From: Synergistaceae bacterium
GTDB taxonomy: Bacteria > Synergistota > Synergistia > Synergistales > Synergistaceae
Direction: 5' to 3'
Assembly (NCBI GenBank): GCA_031274465.1
Contig: JAISQC010000025.1
Location: 1 to 9,250 of the forward strand
DNA: 9,250 nucleotides
In this document: piece by piece, positions 1-7,258 of the stretch
Layout of the letters: each line of letters starts with the position of its first letter
Numbering within the stretch: position 1 is the stretch's first letter
Notes under the pieces: generated by a model
The model's database searches: none
What the model was told of the DNA's origin: nothing
The model's input: the letters and a program-made list of their open reading frames with translations, nothing else
Position numbers and translations under genes: made by a program

Positions 1-297
1 GACGATCTGGACAAGCACGAGGAGACGCTGAAGAACATCGCGTATACCCTCGATTCGCTCATTTCAGACCTTCTGGAGGCGGAAGTGCGCGAATACGCCT
101 TTCCTGACTTCATCCACCCAGACGAGACGGGCTTCCCGGCGAAGGAGGCCCCAAAGGCGCCGCAGCATCAGCAACCCGAAGCGAAAACCGGGAGAAACAT
201 CCAAGAAATCTTGGTGATAGGGGCGCTCATCGCGGCAATATTTCTCGTGGGGCTGAGCTTCGGCCTGTGGGGGTCGTACTACTTCGGACTGCAATAA
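1..297 (+). CDS. C-terminal part of an unrecognised membrane-anchored protein (5' end outside window)
   Basis: The frame is open from the first base and ends at a TAA, giving at least 98 residues. The first ~28 residues are polar and helix-like (DDLDKHEETLKNIAYTLDSL and on). Next comes a proline-, glutamine- and lysine-rich linker, then a single strongly hydrophobic segment of about 22 residues (ILVIGALIAAIFLVGLSFGL) and a short tail ending in YYFGLQ. The layout suggests a soluble domain tethered to the membrane by a C-terminal helix. A GTG at 85 preceded by GGAGG at 75-79 could start a shorter 70-residue product, but the protein-like upstream frame makes a truncated longer gene more likely. 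It converges with the operon, 69 bp from its end. I do not recognise the family. Confidence 0.6.
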   Translation, partial: DDLDKHEETLKNIAYTLDSLISDLLEAEVREYAFPDFIHPDETGFPAKEAPKAPQHQQPEAKTGRNIQEILVIGALIAAIFLVGLSFGLWGSYYFGLQ

Positions 298-366
298 GCG
301 CAATCGAAAATTACAAAAAGCGCGGCACACCCCTGACCATAATTGCCCTTCCTTGAATCGATTCGT

Positions 367-1221
367 TCATTTCTCGACCGCCCTCGACCATATCTGAAGG
401 TAAATGTTGTGGAGGTACGCGAAGAAATCGTAATCGGCCTCGGGAGGGCCTATCAAAATGCTCATCGGAAGGCCCGACACGCGCGTTCGGATGGGAGCGG
501 GAGTCCACGCGTCCAGCAAAATCCACCAATTCCTCTTTTCGGCCTCTTTGGCCGCCAGTTCAAGGTCAGATATCCTGTTCCCGGAGGACCATGCGCTCCA
601 CAGCTCGTCTGGGGGGCGAACCGCGTTTGGCATGGATGACCTGACCCACGGGCTCACAGAACTGGAGAGGTCCAGTATATGGGTGTCCTGCACAAGGCTG
701 CGCCCGACCTCAACGGCGCTTTCCAATCGCGACTGAAATTCCGCGACCCTCCTCTGATAAAAAGAATAATTGTCCGGGCTCAGCTTGCACAGCACGATCA
801 GGAGCCTCTGGCTCAGGAATGGCAGTATCGAGGGGTTGAACGATATCGCCCCCCTCTGGGGTTCTTCGATCGGAAGGTTGTCGTAGAGCAGATACAGGCC
901 TTCCTGCCCTTTGGAGATGCCGAATTTGAGCGCGTCTATCGGGTCGAGCGCTATTACGGTGGCGTTCTGCGGCAATTTTCGCGCGGTCCTCAGGACCCCC
1001 GAGGCGTTCCACGTCGCGACGGGCTGTATTTTCATCGTGCTTCCGACGATGAAACGCGCCATCCCGGCAAGCCACGGAAGCGTGACGTTGACAGTCGGCT
1101 GGGCGCTGGCCGCAGGCTGTGGGGCAGCGGCAAAGCATGGGGCGCGCGGCAATGCGGCCGACGCGAAAAGAACCGCAAACAGCAGCGCGGCAAAGCGTCT
1201 CCTGCCCGAGGCGAGGCTCAC
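367..1221 (-). CDS. Exported ZnuA/TroA-like substrate-binding protein, metal ligands apparently lost
   Basis: This is a predicted 284-residue secreted protein. The N-terminus is a clear Sec signal peptide: RRR at residues 7-9, a hydrophobic core to about residue 24, and likely cleavage near A31-A33. I chose the GTG at 1221 because it directly precedes this signal and overlaps the rnc stop as GTGA. A longer frame from a GTG at 1275 has no ribosome site. The mature part weakly resembles ZnuA-type metal-binding lipoproteins and binding proteins: an opening VNVTLPWLAGMARFIVG, a middle stretch NPSILPFLSQRL followed by LSPDNYSFYQRRVAEFQSRL, and a closing DFFAYLHNIYLQIW. Histidines expected at the metal site are not seen; the stretch aligning with the usual HxWLDP reads SFNP. 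Without a working metal site its ligand is unknown. No ABC permease or ATPase genes are adjacent. The fold assignment is tentative and rests on pattern resemblance. Confidence 0.6.
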   Translation of the reverse strand: MSLASGRRRFAALLFAVLFASAALPRAPCFAAAPQPAASAQPTVNVTLPWLAGMARFIVGSTMKIQPVATWNASGVLRTARKLPQNATVIALDPIDALKFGISKGQEGLYLLYDNLPIEEPQRGAISFNPSILPFLSQRLLIVLCKLSPDNYSFYQRRVAEFQSRLESAVEVGRSLVQDTHILDLSSSVSPWVRSSMPNAVRPPDELWSAWSSGNRISDLELAAKEAEKRNWWILLDAWTPAPIRTRVSGLPMSILIGPPEADYDFFAYLHNIYLQIWSRAVEK

Positions 1222-1952
1222 TTTCCGACGCGCCCGGGCTGCTCGGGCAATTTGCCGATGCGCGACAGCTCGCACAGAGCGGTTTGAGCGGCGGCGAATT
1301 CTGCGGATTTGATAGAATTGCCCCGGCCGACCGAGATCATCGACCCATCAGCAAACACGGCCTCTACCTCGAAGGACGAGGCATGATCCGGTCCTGACCG
1401 CCCAGTGAGCCGATAGACCGGAGGCTTGTCGCCCATTGCCTGAAGCGCTTCCTGCAACAGGGACTTCGCGTCCCTGTCCGAACCGTCATCGACGTTCGCC
1501 ACAATCCGCTCCACGTCGCCGACCAGTTTTTCCACCACGCGGCGGACCGCTCCATAACCCCCGTCGAGAAATATCGCGCCTAACACCGCTTCCATGGCGT
1601 CCGCCAGTATCGACGGGTTACTCCTTCCGCATTGGCATTCGAGTCCCTTGCCGAGCCAGAGCAGCCCAGGCAGGCGAGTCGCCTCTGCCCACGACGCCAA
1701 GGCCGCCTCCCTCACAACGTTCGAGCGCGCCCGCGTCAGCCCTCCCTCGCTCAGACAAGGGGCACTCAGATAAAGGATCTCCGAGACGCACAATTCCAAG
1801 ACGGCGTCGCCGAGAAACTCCAACCGCTCGTTGCTGTTCGAACATCCCGATTCGTTTGCGTAGGAGGAATGAGTCAGAGCTTCGCCAAGCAGGCCAGGGT
1901 CGCGGAAAACGTACCCTATCTCGCTCTCGAAATCCCCCGAGGCTGCATTCAT
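1218..1952 (-). CDS. rnc: Ribonuclease III
   Basis: Cuts double-stranded RNA during rRNA maturation and mRNA decay, as a homodimer in the cytoplasm. The 244 residues match the usual bacterial length and layout. The N-terminal catalytic domain carries the signature NERLEFLGDAVL at residues 41-52. The presumed metal-binding and catalytic acids are E42, E45 and D49 in that motif, plus D118 and E121 in SILADAMEAVLGAIFLDGG. A double-stranded-RNA-binding domain spans about residues 161-230 (DAKSLLQEALQ ... SIKSAEFAAAQTAL). The ATG at 1952 lies 6 bp after the fabF stop, with AGGGG as a plausible ribosome site inside the fabF 3' end. Placement of rnc after fab genes is common in several phyla. The gene looks intact. 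Confidence 0.96.
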   Translation of the reverse strand: MNAASGDFESEIGYVFRDPGLLGEALTHSSYANESGCSNSNERLEFLGDAVLELCVSEILYLSAPCLSEGGLTRARSNVVREAALASWAEATRLPGLLWLGKGLECQCGRSNPSILADAMEAVLGAIFLDGGYGAVRRVVEKLVGDVERIVANVDDGSDRDAKSLLQEALQAMGDKPPVYRLTGRSGPDHASSFEVEAVFADGSMISVGRGNSIKSAEFAAAQTALCELSRIGKLPEQPGRVGK

Positions 1953-1958
1953 GCCGCA

Positions 1959-3194
1959 CTAACCCCTGAAGCGTTCTATAGCCAGTACACCGTTGTGCCC
2001 GCCGAAGCCGGCGTTGTTTATGATCACCCTGTCCACGGTTCCTTCGGACGCGACGGCAGAGATGTTGACGTCGCACTCCGGATCGGGGAACTCGTAGTTG
2101 ATCGTGGGGTGGATGACCCCCGTCTCTATCGCCATTATGGAGGCTATCGCCTCCACCGCCCCGGCCGCGCCCAGGCAATGCCCCACCATCGACTTGGTCG
2201 ATTGGACCGGCATTTTGTCCGCGTGACGCCCGAAGACCCTGCGTATTGCGCCGCTCTCAGTCTTGTCGTTTAGAGGCGTCGAAGTGCCGTGGGCGTTGTA
2301 AAGGTCCACCTGATCGGCATTCCACCCCGCCATCGCGAGGGCGAGTCCTATCGCGCGGACGGAACCGCCGCCTTCAGGGTCGGGCGCGGTGATGTGGTAC
2401 GCGTCGCAGGTATTGCCATACCCTACGACCTCGGCGTAAATATGCGCGCCGCGTGACTTGGCGTGCTCCAGTTCCTCGAACGCGAGGATGCCGGCGCCCT
2501 CTCCCATGACGAACCCGTCGCGCTCTTTGTCGAACGGGCGGGAGGCGCGCGCTGGGTCATCGTTGCGCGTGGAGAGTGCCTTCATGTTCGCAAACCCGGC
2601 TATCGCTATCGGGGTTATGGCCGCTTCCACCCCGCCCACCAGCATCACGTCCGCATCGCTGCGGCGTATCGCGTGCATCGCCTCGCCCATGCAGTGAGTC
2701 GCCGTGGAACAGGCTGTGACCACCGCCATATTGGGGCCGCGCGCGCCGAACTTCATCGCGACATAGGCCGCCGGCATGTTGCTCAGCATCATCGGGACGA
2801 AGAACGGGCTTATCCTGGAAGGGCCCTTCTCCTTCAGTATGTCGTAATTGTCGTGGGTGGTCGTTATGCCGCCCTCGCCGCTCCCTATGTAGACCCCGAA
2901 CCTGTTGAGGTCGAGCCGCCCCAAGTCGAGGCCTGCGTCCTTTATCGCCATATCCGCCGCAGGGACCACGAAATGAATCACGCGGTCCGTCTTCCTCGCT
3001 TCTTTTTTGTCCAGCCAAGGCTCCACGTCGAAGCCCTTGACTTCGGCCGCTATCTTGGCAGTATGCCCCTCGGTGTCGAAGAGGGATATTTTATCGACGC
3101 CGTTGCGCCCTTCGCGCAATGCCCGCCAGTAGTCATCCCTGCCGCAGCCGATGGGGCTTACGACTCCCAAACCCGTGATGACAACCCTTTTCAC
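1959..3194 (-). CDS. fabF: 3-oxoacyl-[acyl-carrier-protein] synthase II (elongating condensing enzyme)
   Basis: Condenses malonyl-ACP with a growing acyl-ACP, releasing CO2 and extending the chain by two carbons. The 411-residue length is typical. The Cys-His-His triad is visible: C162 in VVTACSTATH, H302 in NAHGTSTPLND and H339 in KSMVGHCLGAAGA, with the conserved lysine K334 before it. The thiolase-fold start MKRVVITGLGVVSPIG and the end VIINNAGFGGHNGVL are also typical of FabF. The start is a GTG at 3194 preceded by a very strong ribosome site AAGGGAGGGG at 3199-3208. That site lies just downstream, in transcript order, of a hairpin separating this gene from acpP. FabF rather than FabB is favoured by the sequence and by the neighbours. 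Confidence 0.96.
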   Translation of the reverse strand: MKRVVITGLGVVSPIGCGRDDYWRALREGRNGVDKISLFDTEGHTAKIAAEVKGFDVEPWLDKKEARKTDRVIHFVVPAADMAIKDAGLDLGRLDLNRFGVYIGSGEGGITTTHDNYDILKEKGPSRISPFFVPMMLSNMPAAYVAMKFGARGPNMAVVTACSTATHCMGEAMHAIRRSDADVMLVGGVEAAITPIAIAGFANMKALSTRNDDPARASRPFDKERDGFVMGEGAGILAFEELEHAKSRGAHIYAEVVGYGNTCDAYHITAPDPEGGGSVRAIGLALAMAGWNADQVDLYNAHGTSTPLNDKTESGAIRRVFGRHADKMPVQSTKSMVGHCLGAAGAVEAIASIMAIETGVIHPTINYEFPDPECDVNISAVASEGTVDRVIINNAGFGGHNGVLAIERFRG

Positions 3195-3211
3195 AAAACC
3201 CCTCCCTTAAA

Positions 3212-3239
3212 GGGGCGCAAATTTGAAAAAAAGCGCCCC
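3212..3239 (-). promoter_or_regulatory. Intercistronic RNA hairpin between acpP and fabF
   Basis: A perfect 7-bp GC-rich inverted repeat (GGGGCGC / GCGCCCC, arms 3233-3239 and 3212-3218) flanks a 14-base AT-rich loop that holds a run of seven U in the transcript. It fills much of the 58-bp gap between the acpP stop and the fabF start, and ends 3 bases before the fabF ribosome site. No U-run follows the stem, so it is not a classical terminator. It more likely marks a processing, stability or partial-attenuation point, which could let acpP be made in excess of fabF. The function is inferred from position only. Confidence 0.5.
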
Positions 3240-3252
3240 CTCATTGCCGCCG

Positions 3253-3504
3253 CTAGTCCTCCACGCCGAGTTTGCCTTTCACGTAAGCCATAGCCTCGCC
3301 CACGTTCGTCAGCTTCTCGGCATCCTCGTCAGGTATTTCGACGTCGAATTCCTCCTCGATACCCATTATCAGCTCGACGATATCGAGGGAATCAGCTCCC
3401 AGATCCTCCACGAACGAAGCGTCAGGCTTGATCTGATCCTCCTCCACATTGAGGCGATCGATGACCAGTTCCTTGAGTTTCGCCATTATTTCTTCCGACT
3501 GCAT
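3253..3504 (-). CDS. acpP: Acyl carrier protein
   Basis: Small acidic carrier that holds growing fatty acyl chains as thioesters on a 4'-phosphopantetheine arm. The 83 residues form the usual four-helix layout. The attachment site is S39 in the invariant motif GADSLD. It is flanked by EDL before and by VELIMGIEEEFDVEIPDEDA after, the acidic recognition helix bound by partner enzymes. The ATG at 3504 was chosen because it has the best ribosome site in the window, AAGGAGGTG with a 7-base spacer. A frame beginning ten residues earlier lacks such support and would add a basic, cysteine-rich tail foreign to the family. It lies 26 bp after fabG. Confidence 0.97.
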   Translation of the reverse strand: MQSEEIMAKLKELVIDRLNVEEDQIKPDASFVEDLGADSLDIVELIMGIEEEFDVEIPDEDAEKLTNVGEAMAYVKGKLGVED

Positions 3505-3511
3505 CCTGCAA

Positions 3512-3520
3512 CACCTCCTT
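3512..3520 (-). promoter_or_regulatory. Consensus ribosome-binding site of acpP
   Basis: The transcript reads AAGGAGGTG, fully complementary to the 3' end of 16S rRNA, seven bases before the ATG at 3504. It fixes the acpP start and suggests very high translation, as expected for an abundant carrier protein. Confidence 0.85.
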
Positions 3521-3530
3521 TTCGGGGTTT

Positions 3531-4274
3531 TCACATCATTGTCATGCCGCCGTCGACGGCCAATACCTGACCCGTTATGTAAGCCGCCTCGTCCGACGCC
3601 AAAAAAACTGCGGCGGACGCCACATCGTCCGGCGAACCGTACCTGCCGGCCGGTATTTGAGACAGCGCGGCGCGTTTTGCGTCTTCCGGCAGAATGCCGG
3701 TCATATCCGTCTCGATGTAACCCGGCGCGATCACGTTGGCGGTGATCCCGCGCGAAGCGACTTCGCGGGCCACGCTCTTGATCATACCCAGAATGCCCGC
3801 CTTGGCGGCAGAGTAATTTGCCTGGCCGGCGTTGCCCACGAGGCCAGAGACGGAACTCACCGCTATTATCCTCCCGAACTTGGCCTTAATCATACCGCGA
3901 ATGACGGCCTGCGTACAGTAATAAACCGAACTCAGGTTCGTCCTCAGAACGTCGTCCCACTCGGAACCCTTCATCCGCATCAGAAGATTGTCCCTTGTGA
4001 TGCCGGCGTTGTTCACCAGTATCTCGATTGCGCCGATCTCGCGGGTCACGGACTCCACCAGCGAAGCGGCCCCCTCGGCAGAAGACACGTCGGCCCCGAA
4101 CGCCGCGGCGGTGCCTCCATTGCTGCGGATGATGCCGCACACATCTTCGGCCGCAGACGCGGACTTTTGGTAATTCACAGCCACTTTGCAACCTTTGCCT
4201 GCCAGGGCGATCGCTATGCCGCGCCCTATGCCCCTGCTAGCGCCGGTGACTAAGGCCACGCGCCCCGCACTCAT
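3531..4274 (-). CDS. fabG: 3-oxoacyl-[acyl-carrier-protein] reductase
   Basis: NADPH-dependent reduction of 3-ketoacyl-ACP to 3-hydroxyacyl-ACP, the first reductive step of each elongation cycle. It is a 247-residue short-chain dehydrogenase. The cofactor-binding glycine motif TGASRGIG lies at residues 10-17 and NNAG at 88-91. The catalytic residues are N113, S141, Y154 and K158 (the last two in NYSAAKAG). The C-terminus DGGMTMM is diagnostic of FabG rather than a general dehydrogenase. Its ATG at 4274 overlaps the fabD stop as ATGA, so the two are probably translationally coupled. The gene looks intact. Its substrate is given with confidence by the family signature and its place between fabD and acpP. 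Confidence 0.96.
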   Translation of the reverse strand: MSAGRVALVTGASRGIGRGIAIALAGKGCKVAVNYQKSASAAEDVCGIIRSNGGTAAAFGADVSSAEGAASLVESVTREIGAIEILVNNAGITRDNLLMRMKGSEWDDVLRTNLSSVYYCTQAVIRGMIKAKFGRIIAVSSVSGLVGNAGQANYSAAKAGILGMIKSVAREVASRGITANVIAPGYIETDMTGILPEDAKRAALSQIPAGRYGSPDDVASAAVFLASDEAAYITGQVLAVDGGMTMM

Positions 4275-5227
4275 GCCCCGTCCCGTGCGAAAAACGCGAC
4301 CGCCTTCGGGACGTCGGCGACTTTATTGACGGATATCGCCTCATGCCCCTTGGCTACCCTCTTTATAAGCCCGGAGAGGACGCTGCCGGGACCGAACTCC
4401 CCGAATTTTTCCGCGCCGCCCGAGACCATCGACCTGACCCCATCCGCCCAAAGGACCGGCATATAAGTCTGATCGTACAGCGCGGACTGTATGGAATCCA
4501 CGGAATTTTTGACTTTCGCGTCCGAGTTCGCCACTATCGGGACTTTCGGCTCGCTCCACCTGAGAGAGGCAAACTCCTCACGCAACAGGTCGGCGACCGG
4601 CCTCATCAGCTCGCAGTGGAATGGGGCGCTCACCTTGAGCGGGATCACCTTCGACGCGCCTCTGGCCTTGGCCAAGCCGCCCGCCCGCCCGACGGCAGAC
4701 GCGCTCCCCGAGATCACTATCTGGCCCGGCGAATTGACGTTGGCGGGGCTGCACACCTCGCCCTCGCTGGCATCGGCGCACACCGACGCCACCGCTTCCA
4801 TGTCGAGGCCAATTATGGCAGACATGGCGCCCTTGCCCAGAGGAACCGCGTCCTGCATCAGAGCCCCGCGCCTGCGGACCAGCCTGGAGGCGTCCCCCAA
4901 AGACAGAACGCCGCTCGCCACGAGCGCGGTGTACTCGCCGAGGCTGTGCCCCGCGTAAAACTTGGGAGAGAGAGCGCCCCCCAGCTCCCGAAGCACCGCC
5001 CTCATCACGGCGACGCTCGTCACCAAGATCGCCGGTTGGGTCACCGCGGTCCTGACCAACTCGTCGTCCGGCCCCTCGAAAATCACCCTTGACAGTTTGA
5101 AACCGAGGGCCTCGTCCGCCTCCCCGAACGCGTCGCGCGAGACCTCGAAATTCTCGTAAAAATCGCGCCCCATCCCGACTTCCTGGGCACCCTGCCCCGG
5201 GAAGACCATAGCGTAACCGACAGACAA
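4271..5227 (-). CDS. fabD: Malonyl-CoA:[acyl-carrier-protein] transacylase
   Basis: Transfers malonyl from CoA to ACP, supplying the extender unit. From the chosen start the protein has 318 residues, close to the usual length. It shows the N-terminal FPGQGAQ motif, the nucleophile S95 in GHSLGEY, an arginine at about 120 (RRRGALMQ) that should hold the malonyl carboxylate, and the partner histidine H204 in SAPFHCELM. I chose the TTG at 5227 (MSVGYAMVFPGQG) because a strong AAGGAGG sits seven bases before it, and it puts FPGQG at the family-typical distance from the start. An ATG at 5251 in the same frame lacks a ribosome site and would include that site within the gene. The stop overlaps fabG. 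Confidence 0.95.
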   Translation of the reverse strand: MSVGYAMVFPGQGAQEVGMGRDFYENFEVSRDAFGEADEALGFKLSRVIFEGPDDELVRTAVTQPAILVTSVAVMRAVLRELGGALSPKFYAGHSLGEYTALVASGVLSLGDASRLVRRRGALMQDAVPLGKGAMSAIIGLDMEAVASVCADASEGEVCSPANVNSPGQIVISGSASAVGRAGGLAKARGASKVIPLKVSAPFHCELMRPVADLLREEFASLRWSEPKVPIVANSDAKVKNSVDSIQSALYDQTYMPVLWADGVRSMVSGGAEKFGEFGPGSVLSGLIKRVAKGHEAISVNKVADVPKAVAFFARDGA

Positions 5228-5234
5228 ACGCACC

Positions 5235-5241
5235 CCTCCTT
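5235..5241 (-). promoter_or_regulatory. Ribosome-binding site that decides a TTG start for fabD
   Basis: The transcript reads AAGGAGG, with a seven-base spacer to TTG at 5227, the same spacing as the consensus site of acpP. The in-frame ATG at 5251 lies upstream of it with no comparable site, and a GTG at 5233 is too close. A rare TTG start is therefore the best reading. Confidence 0.65.
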
Positions 5242-5257
5242 CCACTCCCATTTCGTT

Positions 5258-6205
5258 TTAGGCGAATCGCCCGCCGATGCCGCCGGCAAGCTCTGCCGCC
5301 TCGCGGACCACTTCCTCTATTATCTCTTTCGCCGGCTGGACTTTGCGCACGAGGCCCGCGATCTGGCCGGACATGACGGAGCCGTGCTCCATGTCCCCGT
5401 CCACGACGGCGGCCCGCAGCTTTCCCGAACCGAATTTGTCCAGTTCCTCGATTACGACGTGGGCGTCCTCCATCTCGGCAAAGGTCTGGGTGAATTTGTT
5501 CTTTATGCATCGCACCGGATGCCCGAGCGTCCGCCCCGTTACGACCGTGCTGCGGTCATTGGCGTCTATTATTTTTTTCTTGAAATTTTCGTGGGCGTTG
5601 CATTCGGCGGCGCATACGAAGCGAGTTCCCATCTGCACTCCCTCGGCGCCGAGGGCAAACGCGGCGACCATCCCCCTGCCGTCGGCTATGCCTCCGGCCG
5701 CGATCACTGGAATTTCGACAGCGCTCGATATCTGGGCTACGAGCGCCATGGTGGTGATCTCGCCTATATGGCCTCCAGCCTCCATGCCCTCCGCTATAAC
5801 AGCGGCCGCCCCCTGCCTTTTGACGCGTTCGGCGTGAGCCACAGACGCCACTACCGGAATCACCGTCACGCCGAGCGGGGAGAGCCTGTCGATCACCTTG
5901 CCCGGGAGCCCGGCCCCGGTCGTAACCACGGGGACGGAGTGTCTGGCGGCAAGCTCTAGGGCGTCCTGCGCCGTGGGAGACAACAGCATTATGTTCAACC
6001 CGAAGGGCTTGTCGGTCAGCTTCCTTATCTTGACCAGCTCCCGGTCCAAAGCTTCCGAAGGCATATTGCCCGCCGCGATTATGCCGAGGCCGCCCCCGTT
6101 GCTCACGGCCGCCGCGAGATCCGCGTCGGCCACCCACGCCATCGCGCCCTGTATCACGGGATATCTGATATTCAACAATTTCGCTATCCTGTTGGAATTG
6201 AACAT
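5258..6205 (-). CDS. fabK: Enoyl-[acyl-carrier-protein] reductase II (FMN-dependent)
   Basis: Reduces trans-2-enoyl-ACP to acyl-ACP, the last step of each cycle, using FMN and NAD(P)H. It belongs to the nitronate monooxygenase-like TIM-barrel family, unrelated to the short-chain reductase FabI. The 315 residues have the typical length. Seen motifs are YPVIQGAMAWVADADLAAAV near the start, AEGMEAGGHIGEITTMAL with the presumed catalytic H146, and the phosphate-binding IAAGGIADGRGM followed by LGAEGVQMGTRF. The ATG at 6205 has AGAGGTG five bases upstream and sits 14 bp after the fabH stop. A much longer open frame upstream of it merely overlaps fabH. Within a fab operon, FabK is far more likely than a nitronate-oxidising paralogue. 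FabK enzymes are generally insensitive to triclosan. Confidence 0.94.
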   Translation of the reverse strand: MFNSNRIAKLLNIRYPVIQGAMAWVADADLAAAVSNGGGLGIIAAGNMPSEALDRELVKIRKLTDKPFGLNIMLLSPTAQDALELAARHSVPVVTTGAGLPGKVIDRLSPLGVTVIPVVASVAHAERVKRQGAAAVIAEGMEAGGHIGEITTMALVAQISSAVEIPVIAAGGIADGRGMVAAFALGAEGVQMGTRFVCAAECNAHENFKKKIIDANDRSTVVTGRTLGHPVRCIKNKFTQTFAEMEDAHVVIEELDKFGSGKLRAAVVDGDMEHGSVMSGQIAGLVRKVQPAKEIIEEVVREAAELAGGIGGRFA

Positions 6206-6219
6206 CACAGCACCTCTGT

Positions 6220-7218
6220 CTAAGATTCCAGCAGCAGGGCGCCGTAAGCCATGCCCGCCCCGAAGCTGCACATCAGCGTCCTCTGCCCCGGCCCTATCCT
6301 GCCGTCCGATCTGGCCTCGCACATCCCTATCATTATCGAGGCCGCCGACGTGTTGCCGTACCTGTCGACGTTTATGACGAACTTCTCCATAGGTATGCCC
6401 ATCCTGCGGGAGATGCCCTCTAGTATCCGGATGTTGGCCTGATGGAAAATCCATCGGTCGACGCATGTCGTTGTTATACCACAACTATCGCAAAAATTCT
6501 CCAAGTAAGCGGGAATTTTTCGATTGACGAATTTAAAAACCTCAGCGCCGTCCATCTTGACGAAATGCCTTCTCTCCCGCACGGTATCTTCCGAAGCGGG
6601 TTCGGCGGCAAGCCCGGCGGGAAGCGTTATCAGCCCGCGATAAGCGCCGTCCGCCACGAGATCCGCGTGCGTGAGGCGCAGTGCCCCGGGACGCCAAGGG
6701 CCCATCACGCACGCGCCGGCGCCGTCGCCGAAGAGGACGCAGGTGCTGCGGTGCGTCCAGTCCACGATGCGGCTCATGGCCTCAGAGCCGACCACCACGA
6801 CGTTGCCCCACATGCCGGAGGCTATCCCCCCAGCCGCCGCCGCCATCCCGTAAAGAGACCCAGCGCAGCCGGCCTGTATATCCATGCCCCCTGCCATATG
6901 CGCGCCTATCAGGTCCTGCACTGTTGGCCCTACCCCGGGCAACAGCGTGTCGGGCGAGTTCGTGCCCACGATCACCATAGAAACGCATTCGGGTGAAACC
7001 CCCGCGTCTCGAAGCGCGGCAATCGACGCGGATGAGGCCATCGACGCGTTCGACTCGCCATCGGCCATTATATGCCTCTCCCTGATGCCGCTGCGCTCGA
7101 CTATCCACTCGTCCGAGGTGTCTACCATCTTTTCGAGATCCGAGTTGGTCAAAATTTTTTCCGGTACGTACATGCCGGCGCCCAAAACCCCCACCGGCCT
7201 TCCAGCAATCGCCGCCAT
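6220..7218 (-). CDS. fabH: 3-oxoacyl-[acyl-carrier-protein] synthase III (initiating condensing enzyme)
   Basis: Starts fatty-acid synthesis by condensing an acyl-CoA primer with malonyl-ACP. The 332-residue length is normal. The triad is complete: C118 in DIQAGCAGSLYGM, H259 in IFHQANIRI and N289 in RYGNTSAAS. Other family marks are TSDEWIVERSGIRERHI near residue 35 and the C-terminal SFGAGMAYGALLL. The ATG at 7218 has GGAGG six bases upstream (7225-7229); an in-frame TTG at 7233 lies before that site and is rejected. Whether the primer is acetyl-CoA or a branched or longer acyl-CoA cannot be read from these motifs. It lies 40 bp after plsX. Confidence 0.96.
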   Translation of the reverse strand: MAAIAGRPVGVLGAGMYVPEKILTNSDLEKMVDTSDEWIVERSGIRERHIMADGESNASMASSASIAALRDAGVSPECVSMVIVGTNSPDTLLPGVGPTVQDLIGAHMAGGMDIQAGCAGSLYGMAAAAGGIASGMWGNVVVVGSEAMSRIVDWTHRSTCVLFGDGAGACVMGPWRPGALRLTHADLVADGAYRGLITLPAGLAAEPASEDTVRERRHFVKMDGAEVFKFVNRKIPAYLENFCDSCGITTTCVDRWIFHQANIRILEGISRRMGIPMEKFVINVDRYGNTSAASIMIGMCEARSDGRIGPGQRTLMCSFGAGMAYGALLLES

Positions 7219-7258
7219 TCCGCTCCTCCTCAAATGAACCCCGCCCTGAGCGCAGGGG

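Noticed and set aside
298..366. Rho-independent terminator between the convergent genes
   Set aside because: No GC-rich stem followed by a U-run is visible in either direction; only a 10-bp palindrome GAATCGATTC at 355-364 was found, too short to claim.
679..1287. 202-residue plus-strand open frame opposite the ZnuA-like gene
   Set aside because: The minus-strand reading has a signal peptide, a coupled start and family resemblance; the plus-strand reading has none of these.
2463..3293. 276-residue plus-strand open frame opposite fabF and acpP
   Set aside because: It lies fully antisense to two certain genes, is rich in Arg, His and Ala as expected for a shadow frame in GC-rich DNA, and shows no known motif.
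4343..5092. 249-residue plus-strand open frame opposite fabD
   Set aside because: Antisense shadow of a well-supported gene, with Arg/Pro/His-rich low-complexity composition and no start signal.
6206..6484. 93-residue N-terminal extension of fabK
   Set aside because: It overlaps fabH out of frame, is unlike any FabK, and the ATG at 6205 has its own ribosome site and a family-typical N-terminus.
7244..7257. Hairpin CCCTG/CAGGG in the plsX/fabH gap
   Set aside because: The stem is five bp with no U-run; expected by chance in GC-rich DNA.
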